The notes under the pieces: generated by a model
Told to the model about the DNA's origin: nothing
The model's database searches: none
What the model saw: only the letters and a program-made list of their open reading frames with translations
Part shown: positions 24,722 through 33,171 of the stretch, in pieces
Numbering within the stretch: position 1 is the first letter of the stretch
How the letters are laid out: every line of letters begins with the position of its first letter
Translations under genes and position numbers: made by a program
Source of the DNA: Bacteroidales bacterium
GTDB lineage: Bacteria; Bacteroidota; Bacteroidia; Bacteroidales; VadinHA17
DNA length: 33,171 nt
Reading direction: 5' to 3'
NCBI GenBank assembly: GCA_025454775.1
Contig: JALONU010000009.1
Span: forward strand, 1-33,171

Positions 24722-26452
24722 ATGATAAGAAGAAATGCAGCAATCCTTGCGATCCTGGCAGCACTGGCCTTTTCACTTTTCTCGTGCAGGAAAGGGATCA
24801 TACCGGCAGAGATATCGGGAGTAAGGATAAAGCCATATGATACGGCCACGTTCAATTATGTATTCGTAGAGGCAGTGAAGCTTAAGCTGATGGGTAACGG
24901 TGGTGATGCATTGAAGCTCCTTGAACAGGCGGTAAGGATAAATCCGGGAAGCGACGCTGCATATTTCCAGATAGCCCAGATACTACTGGCACAGGATGAT
25001 ATTCGCAACGCAAGGAAATATGCTCTCAGTGCCTGGAATATCGATCAACATAACTTCTGGTATATGATGATGCTTGCAGGCACCTACTACCAGGAAAAAA
25101 TGCTTGACAGCGCAATCTATTTTTATGAAAAGGCTGTTAAAGACTATCCCGAAAGGGAAGGACTTAAGATAACCCTGGCGAACCTTTATTCTGAAGACAG
25201 GAAGTTTGAGAAGGCAGCAGGAATTTTCAATGAACTCGACAAACGTTACGGAATCAATGAAAACTATTCTGCAGGTGTTGTCAAGAACCTTATGTGGGCG
25301 AAGAAATGGGATGAAGCCCTTATTCGGGCACAGGAGCTGCTGAAACAATATCCGGACGTAATACTATTTAACGGACTCCTTGCTGAAATATACAGGGGAA
25401 AGAACCAGCCTGAAAAGGCAATGGAAGTGTACATGACACTGATAGAAAGAAATCCGGACAATCCGGGAATACAGCTTGCTATATGTGACTTCCTGATAGA
25501 AGAAAAAAAGTATGACGACCTTTCGGAAATCCTGAATACTGTACTGATAAATAACAGGATAAATAGGGAAGAAAAAGTATCGCTGTTTGCCAGGATGATA
25601 GAGAACCCTGAAATTGCAATTGCAGGCGGAAACAGGATTATTTTGTCAGTCATGGTTTTGGAGGCAGCGTACCCTGACGATGATTTGATTCTGTTACTAA
25701 GACCTGAGCTCCTTGCCGCACAGGGCAATAAAGAAAGGGCAGCTTCAAGGCTGGAGGAGATCATTACAAAAAGACCGGAAAATTATTATGCATGGGAAAA
25801 GTTGATGTTTTTAGCACTCGAGAAAGGAGAATTCAAAAAGCTGGAAGAGCTCGCTGCCGAATGTTCCTCGCGTTTCAACCGCTCATTCATTGCTAAAATG
25901 CTGTATGCAACAGCTGCCACCGAAAACGGAAAATATGAAGTTGCACTTGAGGAATCCAGGAAAGCAGGAATACTAGCTGGAAGTAACGAAGAAATGCTTC
26001 TTCAGGTGCTGACCCTTGAGGCTGATGTCTACTACAGGACAAAACAATTCGAAAAGGCATTCAGCACGTTCGACAAGGCTCTTGAAAAGAATAAAAGTGA
26101 CATAACCCTGCTTAATAATTATGCCTATTATCTTGCAGAGCAGAATCTAAGGCTTAAGGAAGCTGAAGAAATGTCGAAGCAGGTAATTGAAAAGGAACCC
26201 GGGAACCATACTTTCCTTGATACGTATGCATGGGTGCTTTATAAAAGGGGAAAAGTTAAAGAAGCGGAAAAGATCATGAAAAATATACTCGAAAGCGCAG
26301 AAAAGCCTGATGCTGAATATTATGAACATTATGGATATATAATGAAAAAGAGAAAGAAATGCAAGGATGCAATTGAAAGCTGGCAGAAGGCATTAAACCT
26401 TGACCCTGAAAAAACACAACTTAACAGCGAGATAGAAAATTGCAAAAGGTAA
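24722..26452 (+). CDS. Tetratricopeptide repeat lipoprotein
   Basis: Lipobox LFSCRK; numerous TPR-like units. Confidence 0.93.
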   Translation: MIRRNAAILAILAALAFSLFSCRKGIIPAEISGVRIKPYDTATFNYVFVEAVKLKLMGNGGDALKLLEQAVRINPGSDAAYFQIAQILLAQDDIRNARKYALSAWNIDQHNFWYMMMLAGTYYQEKMLDSAIYFYEKAVKDYPEREGLKITLANLYSEDRKFEKAAGIFNELDKRYGINENYSAGVVKNLMWAKKWDEALIRAQELLKQYPDVILFNGLLAEIYRGKNQPEKAMEVYMTLIERNPDNPGIQLAICDFLIEEKKYDDLSEILNTVLINNRINREEKVSLFARMIENPEIAIAGGNRIILSVMVLEAAYPDDDLILLLRPELLAAQGNKERAASRLEEIITKRPENYYAWEKLMFLALEKGEFKKLEELAAECSSRFNRSFIAKMLYATAATENGKYEVALEESRKAGILAGSNEEMLLQVLTLEADVYYRTKQFEKAFSTFDKALEKNKSDITLLNNYAYYLAEQNLRLKEAEEMSKQVIEKEPGNHTFLDTYAWVLYKRGKVKEAEKIMKNILESAEKPDAEYYEHYGYIMKKRKKCKDAIESWQKALNLDPEKTQLNSEIENCKR

Positions 26453-27192
26453 TTGGCATATTGTTAATCATATACATATTGACAGCCTGCTCCACAACAA
26501 GGAAGGCTGCAACGGCAGATATTGAAAAGAGCCGTGGAATAGTAACATTGGATGACATTGAGAACAATAATTTGCTGGATGTTAATTTTGACATAACAAG
26601 AGCAGATATAAGTTACACCGACAAGGATAATTCTGAAGAACTGATAGCAGGAATAAGTTACAGGAAAGAATCACAATACCTTATTAGCCTTAGAACAAAG
26701 GCAGGATTTGAGATAGGCAGGATATTGATTACAAAAGACACCTTGCTAGCAAACGACAGGCTGAACAGAAAGTTATTTTACGGTTCTCCATTACAGTTTG
26801 CCAGAAAGTACGGCATAATAATGGACTGGCTTCCGATTCTGTTCGGAGACCTGGTGGTAAGTGAGAGCGACAAATCAATTAAATTGGAATGTACAGGAAG
26901 AGAAGCAAAACTGGAGAAAAAGATAAATTCTGACAAGATAGTTTACTACATTGATTGCAGCGAAGAGAAAGTAGGAATGATTGAAATTGTCAGGACCTAT
27001 GGCAACGGGATTGCAATGAATTTTGGTAATTTCGTTGAAACAGGCGGTAAGAAATACCCAACAGAAATTGAAATAACTGATTATGAGAGTAAAACGAATA
27101 TAGGAATCAGGATAAGGAAAACAGAGATTAATGCCGGAAAGATGATAAAATTCATCCCGGGGGCAGGCTACGAAAGGATTATGCTCAGATGA
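26440..27192 (+). CDS. DUF4292-like lipoprotein
   Basis: Lipobox LTACSTTRKAA; overlaps the TPR gene and the following EnvC gene; position and pattern fit DUF4292. Confidence 0.8.
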   Translation: MQKVIGILLIIYILTACSTTRKAATADIEKSRGIVTLDDIENNNLLDVNFDITRADISYTDKDNSEELIAGISYRKESQYLISLRTKAGFEIGRILITKDTLLANDRLNRKLFYGSPLQFARKYGIIMDWLPILFGDLVVSESDKSIKLECTGREAKLEKKINSDKIVYYIDCSEEKVGMIEIVRTYGNGIAMNFGNFVETGGKKYPTEIEITDYESKTNIGIRIRKTEINAGKMIKFIPGAGYERIMLR

Positions 27193-28367
27193 ATAAGCCG
27201 ATTGCCATATTTCTTTTGTCTTTAGTATACATAACTGTTGTTGAGGGACAGACGAGGACAGAGATAGAGGCTCAGAGAAAGAAAACTCTTGAGGAGATTG
27301 AATACGTGGATAACCTGCTGAGCAATACATCAAAGGAAAAAAGTGAAAGCATGAATGCTTTGAAGATCCTTGGAAACAAATTAAGCCTCAGGGAATTGGT
27401 TATTAAAGGAATGAATGAAGAGATTGGGCTGCTTGAAGAAAGAATTGACCTTAACAGGACAGCTATAGATTTAATGGAGGAGGATCTGAGATTATTGCGT
27501 CAGGAGTACACAAATGCAATACTGAATTCCTACAAATCCAAAAAGCTAAACCCGGAAATAGTATATATACTTTCTGCCAGGGATTTCAACCAGGGCTACA
27601 AAAGAATAAAATACCTGCAGCAGGTTTCAAAAATAAGGAGGAATGAATCGGAAATAATATCCGAATTAATCGAGGAAATAGAAAAGTCAAAGGCTAAGCT
27701 GGAAGCTGACCTTGAAAGGATTTCTGATGTACAGAAAAAGGAATTGCAGCAAAAAAACCTGCTTCAGGGAGAGCAGAACCGTAAGCAGAGAATGGTAAGA
27801 AACCTTACTGCAAGGGAGAAACAGCTGCAGAAGGAACTTGAGGAAAAGAAAAGGGTAGCTCAGAAACTTGAAAAGGAACTTGCCAGAATTATTGCGGAAG
27901 AGCGGAAGAAAGCCAGCACTACGTCACTCACACCTGAACAAAAGCTGGTTGGAGAGAATTTTCTGGATAATAAGGGAAAACTGCCCTGGCCGGTAGAGAG
28001 AGGTGTTATAACAAACCACTTTGGTAAACATCAGCACCCTGTTCTGAAATATCTTACAGAAGATAATATAGGGATAGAAATTACAAGTTCCGGAAAAGTC
28101 GATGCGAGAAGCATATTCAAAGGTGAAGTTACAGCGGTATCGGCAATTTCAGGATCAAATATGACAGTCATTGTCCGGCATGGAAATTTTCTGACCGTAT
28201 ACAGTAACCTGGTAAATCTTAAAGTAAAAAAGGGCGATAAAGTCGAAACAAAGGCTATACTGGGTGAAGTTTTCAGGGATCCGGGATCAGGTAATGCATG
28301 TACGTTAAAATTCATGATATTTGAAGGAAAATACCTTGATCCTGAATTATGGATCGCTAAAAACTGA
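27189..28367 (+). CDS. Murein hydrolase activator EnvC-like / M23 peptidase-fold protein
   Basis: Signal peptide, coiled coil, C-terminal LytM-like domain (LPWPVERGVITNHFGKHQHPVLKYL...GNFLTVYSNLVNLKVKKGDKVETKAILGEV). Confidence 0.92.
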   Translation: MNKPIAIFLLSLVYITVVEGQTRTEIEAQRKKTLEEIEYVDNLLSNTSKEKSESMNALKILGNKLSLRELVIKGMNEEIGLLEERIDLNRTAIDLMEEDLRLLRQEYTNAILNSYKSKKLNPEIVYILSARDFNQGYKRIKYLQQVSKIRRNESEIISELIEEIEKSKAKLEADLERISDVQKKELQQKNLLQGEQNRKQRMVRNLTAREKQLQKELEEKKRVAQKLEKELARIIAEERKKASTTSLTPEQKLVGENFLDNKGKLPWPVERGVITNHFGKHQHPVLKYLTEDNIGIEITSSGKVDARSIFKGEVTAVSAISGSNMTVIVRHGNFLTVYSNLVNLKVKKGDKVETKAILGEVFRDPGSGNACTLKFMIFEGKYLDPELWIAKN

Positions 28368-28422
28368 GAAAAACTGAAACAAAAGCAGCTTTTTACAGTA
28401 TAAAGGAAGTTCCGGAAGAATA

Positions 28423-28827
28423 ATGGAGAGGAAAATAAGAATAGAATCAAAGCTGAGCAACCTTGCTGCTGTCGAGAACTCGATAGACGAAATAACAAGG
28501 GATGCCGGAATTAACAAGGATAATTACGGAAAAATTCTGGTTTCAGTCCTGGAAGCCGTAAATAACGCTATTGTACATGGAAATAAGTCAGATGAGACAA
28601 AATATGTTGATATTACCATATTGTTGAAGGACGATGTACTGGAGATAACGGTAGAAGATGAAGGCTTGGGTTTCAAACCGGAAGAAGTGCCAGATCCTAC
28701 AAATCCTGAAAATGTAGAAAGAACAAATGGAAGGGGAGTATTCCTTATGAAGAACCTGGCCGACGAGATACATTTCAACAGGAAGGGAAACAAAGTGAGA
28801 TTGAAATATTTAAATATACATAATTGA
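28423..28827 (+). CDS. ATP-binding protein, anti-sigma-factor (HATPase_c, RsbW-like) family
   Basis: VLEAVNNAIVHGNK, ITVEDEGLGFKPEEVPDP, GRGVFLMKNLAD. Confidence 0.9.
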   Translation: MERKIRIESKLSNLAAVENSIDEITRDAGINKDNYGKILVSVLEAVNNAIVHGNKSDETKYVDITILLKDDVLEITVEDEGLGFKPEEVPDPTNPENVERTNGRGVFLMKNLADEIHFNRKGNKVRLKYLNIHN

Positions 28828-29237
28828 AGATTAAAATATATTACGATGATACGGAATACAGGCTAAGGGGTAGCAGGAATAGCCTGGAAATAATGAAAAA
28901 GGTCATCAGTGGAGAAGGAAAATACACTGGTGACCTTTCCTTTATCATCACCAGCGATAAAAAGCTTATAAAAATAAACAAGGAATTCCTGAACAGGGAT
29001 TATTATACAGATGTTATTGCATTTGACTACGGTAACAAAGGGACAATAAACGGAGAGATTTACATCAGCATTGATGCAATAAAACGAAATGCAATTAACT
29101 ATAAAATTAGTTTAAGAAATGAGCTTCATAGGGTTATGATTCATGGAATACTTCATTTGTGCGGATATACCGACGAGAAAGTTGAGAAGAAGAAATTAAT
29201 GCACAAGAGAGAAGAAAAGTGGCTTAAACTGGTTTAG
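28824..29237 (+). CDS. ybeY: rRNA maturation RNase YbeY
   Basis: DVIAFDYG...GEIYISIDAIKRNA...HRVMIHGILHLCGYTDEK. Alternative (TTG-like) start overlaps the upstream gene. Confidence 0.92.
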   Translation: MKIKIYYDDTEYRLRGSRNSLEIMKKVISGEGKYTGDLSFIITSDKKLIKINKEFLNRDYYTDVIAFDYGNKGTINGEIYISIDAIKRNAINYKISLRNELHRVMIHGILHLCGYTDEKVEKKKLMHKREEKWLKLV

Positions 29238-29244
29238 GGGAGAA

Positions 29245-31119
29245 ATGAAACTTGAGTATGATATAATCGTAGTTGGCGGGGGACATGCAGGGTGCGAAGC
29301 AGCACATGCAGCAGCCAGGATGGGAGCAAGAACTCTGCTGATAACGATTGATATGACAAAGCTCGCACAAATGTCTTGCAATCCTGCAATGGGAGGAATT
29401 GCAAAGGGACAGATAATAAGGGAAATTGATGCATTGGGGGGAATGAGCGGCATTATAACGGACCGCAGCACCATTCAGTTCAGAATGCTTAACAGATCCA
29501 AAGGCCCTGCGATGTGGAGTCCGAGGGCTCAATGTGACAGGGTAAGATTTTCAATAGAGTGGAGGAAATGGTTGGAGAGAACTGAAAACCTGCATATCTG
29601 GCAGGAGCTTGCAGTTAAGATAATTATGAAGGAAGGAAAAGCTGCAGGTGTGGAAACAGCTTTTGGAAACAAAATGTATGCAAAGAAAGTGATTCTGACA
29701 AACGGAACCTTTCTGAACGGTCTGATGCATGTGGGATTTGAAAGAATGCCTGGAGGCAGATCAGGAGACCAGGCATCGACAGGGCTAAGCGACCAGCTGT
29801 CAAAAATTGGCCTTAAGGTTGAAAGATTGAAAACAGGGACAAGCGCGCGGATAGACGGAAGAACGGTAGACTTTAGAAAAATGACCGAACAGAAAGGTGA
29901 TGACGAAGGCAGAACATTTTCTTATTTGGGGGAAAGGAAAAGAAATAGAAAGCAGAAAAGCTGCTTTATAACACATACCAACAGGGAAGTTCACGAGGAG
30001 TTGAGAAAAGGACTAAAATTCAGTCCGCTGTTCCAGGGAATAATTAAAGGAAGAGGACCAAGGTATTGCCCAAGCATTGAGGACAAAATTGTAACTTTTG
30101 GAGATAAGGAAGCACATCAGCTTTTTCTGGAGCCTGAAGGTAAGGATACGATTGAGTATTACGTTAACGGCTTTGCGAGCAGCCTGCCTCTTGAAACACA
30201 GATTAAGGCGTTAAGAAAGGTCCCGGGACTGGAAAAAGTAGAGATATTCAGGCCTGGATATGCAATTGAATACGATTTTTTCCAGCCAACACAATTAAAA
30301 CATACTCTGGAAAACAAGACAATTGAAAATCTGTATTTCGCTGGACAGATAAACGGGACGACGGGATATGAGGAAGCGGCAGCACAGGGGATAATAGCCG
30401 GAATAAACGCAGTAAGGAAGATAAGGGGAGAGGAAGAATTCATTCTTGGAAGGGACGAATCATACATAGGGGTGCTTATTGACGATCTGGTGACAAAGGG
30501 AGTTGATGAACCATACAGAATGTTCACATCGAGGGCGGAATACAGGATTTTACTTCGGCAGGATAACGGTGATGAAAGATTAACCAGGAAAGGATTTGAA
30601 ATAGGTCTTGCAGACAGGTCAAGAATAAGAAAACTTGAAGAAAAGGAGAGGACGGTAAAGAATATAATAGGATACCTTGATGAAAGAAGTGTTGCACCGG
30701 TAGAGATTAATGATTTTCTGAGGGAAAGAAACACTTCTGAGATTAAGCAGGCCGTAAAGGCACTGACACTTGCACTTAGGCCGCAAGTTGAACTGGAGGC
30801 ATTCCTGGAAAGAATAGAAGCAAAAAAGATATTGGAAGCAGAACTGAGAAGGTACAACGATGAAATAATAGAGGCAGCTGAGATAAGAATAAAATACGAA
30901 GGATACATTCAAAGAGAAAAGGCTATTGCTGATAAGATAAGAAGACTCGAGAATGTCAGAATCCCGGTCGATGTTAATTACGGGGAATTATTGTCAATAT
31001 CAACAGAGGGAAGACAAAAGTTATCCAGGCTAAAACCATCAACCATTGGGCAGGCAGGAAGAATCAGCGGTGTTTCTCCATCAGATATAAATATTCTGTT
31101 AATGTACCTGGGCAGATAA
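29245..31119 (+). CDS. mnmG: tRNA uridine-5-carboxymethylaminomethyl(34) synthesis enzyme MnmG (GidA)
   Basis: IIVVGGGHAGCEAAHAAARMGARTLL, CNPAMGGIAKGQI, GQINGTTGYEEAAAQGIIAGINA. Confidence 0.97.
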   Translation: MKLEYDIIVVGGGHAGCEAAHAAARMGARTLLITIDMTKLAQMSCNPAMGGIAKGQIIREIDALGGMSGIITDRSTIQFRMLNRSKGPAMWSPRAQCDRVRFSIEWRKWLERTENLHIWQELAVKIIMKEGKAAGVETAFGNKMYAKKVILTNGTFLNGLMHVGFERMPGGRSGDQASTGLSDQLSKIGLKVERLKTGTSARIDGRTVDFRKMTEQKGDDEGRTFSYLGERKRNRKQKSCFITHTNREVHEELRKGLKFSPLFQGIIKGRGPRYCPSIEDKIVTFGDKEAHQLFLEPEGKDTIEYYVNGFASSLPLETQIKALRKVPGLEKVEIFRPGYAIEYDFFQPTQLKHTLENKTIENLYFAGQINGTTGYEEAAAQGIIAGINAVRKIRGEEEFILGRDESYIGVLIDDLVTKGVDEPYRMFTSRAEYRILLRQDNGDERLTRKGFEIGLADRSRIRKLEEKERTVKNIIGYLDERSVAPVEINDFLRERNTSEIKQAVKALTLALRPQVELEAFLERIEAKKILEAELRRYNDEIIEAAEIRIKYEGYIQREKAIADKIRRLENVRIPVDVNYGELLSISTEGRQKLSRLKPSTIGQAGRISGVSPSDINILLMYLGR

Positions 31120-31121
31120 TG

Positions 31122-31137
31122 TGTTCCACGTGGAACA
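31122..31137. promoter_or_regulatory. parS-like centromere site TGTTCCACGTGGAACA
   Basis: Perfect 16-bp palindrome matching the TGTTYCACGTGRAACA parS family. Confidence 0.75.
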
Positions 31138-31226
31138 ATTTTTATTATTTATTATTTAATTTTAAATTGTTCATATATCTCACAGATTTCATATCCGAAC
31201 AAATATATTAAAATATGTTGTCGCAG

Positions 31227-31246
31227 GGACATTGCATGCAATGTCC
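31227..31246. repeat. Palindromic repeat copy 1: GGACATTGCATGCAATGTCC
   Basis: 20-bp perfect palindrome; second copy at 31299-31322. Confidence 0.85.
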
Positions 31247-31298
31247 ATGTGTGTAAAACATAGGTTTCGTAAGGAAACAAAATTCAAAATATTGTGGT

Positions 31299-31322
31299 AG
31301 GGACATTGCATGCAATGTCCCT
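31299..31322. repeat. Palindromic repeat copy 2: AGGGACATTGCATGCAATGTCCCT
   Basis: 24-bp perfect palindrome. Confidence 0.85.
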
Positions 31323-31410
31323 GCATGAATACCATAACATTTGGATATGGTTGTTAAATACATTAGGTCTGATAAAAAGGAAATGCAATGGTATATCCAA
31401 ACAATAAAAT

Positions 31411-33039
31411 ATGGATAATATGAAAATACAGGGCCGATTAATAGACATATTCAACAGGCAGATATTCGATGCAGAAATCGAAATCGAAAATGGAATGATC
31501 GCTGACATCAAAGAAATATCTGCGTCAGAAAGAAGAGATTATATAATGCCCGGATTAATCGATGCCCATGTCCATATAGAGAGCTCAATGATAACCCCTG
31601 GTTCATTCGCAATGGCAGCTGTTTCACGTGGAACAACCGGCGTTGTTTCGGATCCTCATGAAATAGCCAATGTAATGGGACTGCAGGGAATTGATTTTAT
31701 GATAGAAGATGGCAGGAAAACCCCATTCAGGTTCTGGTTCGGCGCACCATCCTGCGTTCCTGCTACAACGCTGGAAACCTCAGGTGCACGACTGGATGCT
31801 TCAGATACCGAAAAGCTGCTTAAAAGAGATGATATTAAGTTTCTGGCAGAAATGATGAATTTCCCCGGGGTGATCAATGACGATGAGGAAGTATTAAAAA
31901 AAATAGCGGCAGCCAGGAAGCTTGGAAAACCTGTTGACGGTCATGCACCCGGACTCACCGGACCAGGCCTGAGGAAATATATAAATGCCGGGATAACGAC
32001 GGATCACGAATGCAGCTCCATAGAAGAAGCCCTGGAGAAGATATCCCTTGGAATGAAAGTTATTATCCGTGAAGGAAGTGCCGGCAGAAATTTGCAGGCG
32101 CTTAAATCCCTCTATGCTGATTATCCGGAAATGATAATGCTCAGCAGTGATGACATCCATCCTGAAATGCTGAGAGAAAGACATCTCGACAAGCTCCTTG
32201 CCCGGCTCATAGATGATGGTTACGATATGTTCGATGTTATAAGAAGCGTAACGCTTAACCCGGTGCTCCACTACAACCTTAACGCGGGACTCCTGAGGCC
32301 GGGAGATCCTGCCGACTTCATAATTGTGGATGATCCCAGGAAAATGAATATCCTGGAAACATGGATAGGAGGACAGAAAGTCTATGAGAACGGGAATGTG
32401 CTTTTTAAATATGAGCCCGGAGAGCCTGTAAACAAATTCAATTGCAGACCAGTAGGAAGCACAGAGATTGAGGTTCCATGGAAGCCCGGAGAAATAAGGG
32501 TGATCACAGCTTTCGACGGAGAACTCTTTACGAAGGAAACACTTTTTGAACCAGCCCGGGGAACATTCATCGAAACAGATATTTCCGCTGATATCCTTAA
32601 GATCATCGTAAAGGACCGATACAATGATGCTCCGCCGGCCGTGGGATTTATAAAAGGATTCGGTCTTAAACAGGGGGCCTTTGCTTCCTCGGTTGCTCAC
32701 GACAGCCATAATATCATCGCAATAGGCACCAACAATGAGGATATTTTAACAGCTGTAAATGAAGTAGTTAAGTTAAAAGGAGGTCTGGCTGTATGCAGCA
32801 GTGGAAAAGTAGATTCACTGCAGCTTAACATTGCCGGAATAATGTCCGATCGCTCATGCAGTGAGGTCGCCGGAGATTACGTAAGACTGTCAGCATTGGT
32901 AAAAAGCCGGGGCTGCACAATGTCGGCGCCATTCATGACCCTCTCATTCATGGCGCTCCTGGTTATCCCCGAACTCAAGCTCAGCGACCGCGGACTGTTC
33001 GACGGCAACAAGTTTCAGTATATGCCTTTGTTTGTCTAG
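31411..33039 (+). CDS. ade: Adenine deaminase
   Basis: IMPGLIDAHVHIESSMITPGSFAMAAVSRGTTGVVSDPHEIANVMG, DDIHPEMLRERHLD. Confidence 0.95.
   Translation: MDNMKIQGRLIDIFNRQIFDAEIEIENGMIADIKEISASERRDYIMPGLIDAHVHIESSMITPGSFAMAAVSRGTTGVVSDPHEIANVMGLQGIDFMIEDGRKTPFRFWFGAPSCVPATTLETSGARLDASDTEKLLKRDDIKFLAEMMNFPGVINDDEEVLKKIAAARKLGKPVDGHAPGLTGPGLRKYINAGITTDHECSSIEEALEKISLGMKVIIREGSAGRNLQALKSLYADYPEMIMLSSDDIHPEMLRERHLDKLLARLIDDGYDMFDVIRSVTLNPVLHYNLNAGLLRPGDPADFIIVDDPRKMNILETWIGGQKVYENGNVLFKYEPGEPVNKFNCRPVGSTEIEVPWKPGEIRVITAFDGELFTKETLFEPARGTFIETDISADILKIIVKDRYNDAPPAVGFIKGFGLKQGAFASSVAHDSHNIIAIGTNNEDILTAVNEVVKLKGGLAVCSSGKVDSLQLNIAGIMSDRSCSEVAGDYVRLSALVKSRGCTMSAPFMTLSFMALLVIPELKLSDRGLFDGNKFQYMPLFV
31620..31635. 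promoter_or_regulatory. Second parS-like site TGTTTCACGTGGAACA, inside the ade coding sequence
   Basis: Fully matches TGTTYCACGTGRAACA; encodes V-S-R-G-T in ade. Confidence 0.65.
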
Positions 33040-33040
33040 A

Positions 33041-33145
33041 GTCATTCGATTGCTTTGCCATCTGTAGCCTTGGCGAAGGCTGGTCATTCGATAGTCATTC
33101 AATTGCTTTGCCAGCCGAAGTTTCAACGGAGGCTGGTCATTCAAT
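33041..33145. repeat. Two degenerate 52-bp tandem repeats (33041-33092, 33094-33145) followed by an inverted GAATGAC end
   Basis: gtcattcgattgctttgcca...ggctggtcattcgat and gtcattcaattgctttgcca...ggctggtcattcaat; 8-bp inverted repeat gtcattca (33136-33143) / tgaatgac (33156-33163). Confidence 0.8.
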
Positions 33146-33171
33146 GGACTAACAATGAATGACGCCCCGAG

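Noticed and set aside
30159-30908. 249-aa minus-strand Ser-rich ORF
   Set aside because: Antisense to mnmG; Ser/Leu-rich content is the usual artefact of reading purine-rich genes backwards.
31122-31140. Simple terminator interpretation of the mnmG-proximal palindrome
   Set aside because: Not excluded, but a 6-bp stem with a weak T-tract is poor, and the independent near-identical site within ade fits parS better.
31894-32709. 271-aa minus-strand ORF
   Set aside because: Antisense to the conserved adenine deaminase gene.
1-33171. CRISPR array, prophage, transposase, tRNA or rRNA
   Set aside because: No regularly spaced direct repeats with unique spacers, no phage/transposase proteins in the ORF track, and no RNA gene that I could recognise by eye.

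Overview
This 33 kb window looks like chromosomal backbone from an uncultured Bacteroidota (Bacteroidales-like) genome. Support comes from TAnnTTTG-type promoter elements, a DUF4292-EnvC-YbeY-MnmG gene order and family-typical proteins. I support about 32 protein-coding genes. Left part: a Gfo/Idh/MocA oxidoreductase, pirin, DUF4180, an OYE-type oxidoreductase and an acyltransferase, then a metal block (ArsR/SmtB regulator, FeoA, FeoB, YciI-like, NRAMP), a patatin-like protein, a PurF-like PRTase, HemW, VanZ, Rrf2 and RpiB. Right part: NadA, a MORN/YwqK-repeat protein, RuvB, a Crp/Fnr regulator, PheS, a PPIase lipoprotein, a Wzx-like flippase, a TPR lipoprotein, DUF4292, an EnvC/M23 protein, a HATPase, YbeY, MnmG and adenine deaminase. 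I saw no rRNA, tRNA, CRISPR array, transposase or prophage. The observations most worth following up are: (1) two sites matching TGTTYCACGTGRAACA (parS-like), one just after mnmG and one inside the ade coding sequence; (2) an ArsR/SmtB-family regulator with both an alpha3 CxC site and an alpha5 D-x-H-x10-H-x2-E site, with matching TTGAAYA-N2-TGTTCAW operators in front of itself and feoAB; (3) a 183-bp element with terminal inverted repeats and nested mutually exclusive hairpins upstream of the NRAMP gene; (4) a PurF homologue lacking the catalytic N-terminal Cys; (5) a 55-codon signal-peptide-like ORF that runs antisense into an acyltransferase gene; (6) a 474-bp AT-rich divergent intergenic region with repeated TGTTGAAAAG/CTGTTAA motifs. 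No wholly new multigene system is evident; most novelty is in regulatory and intergenic sequence.
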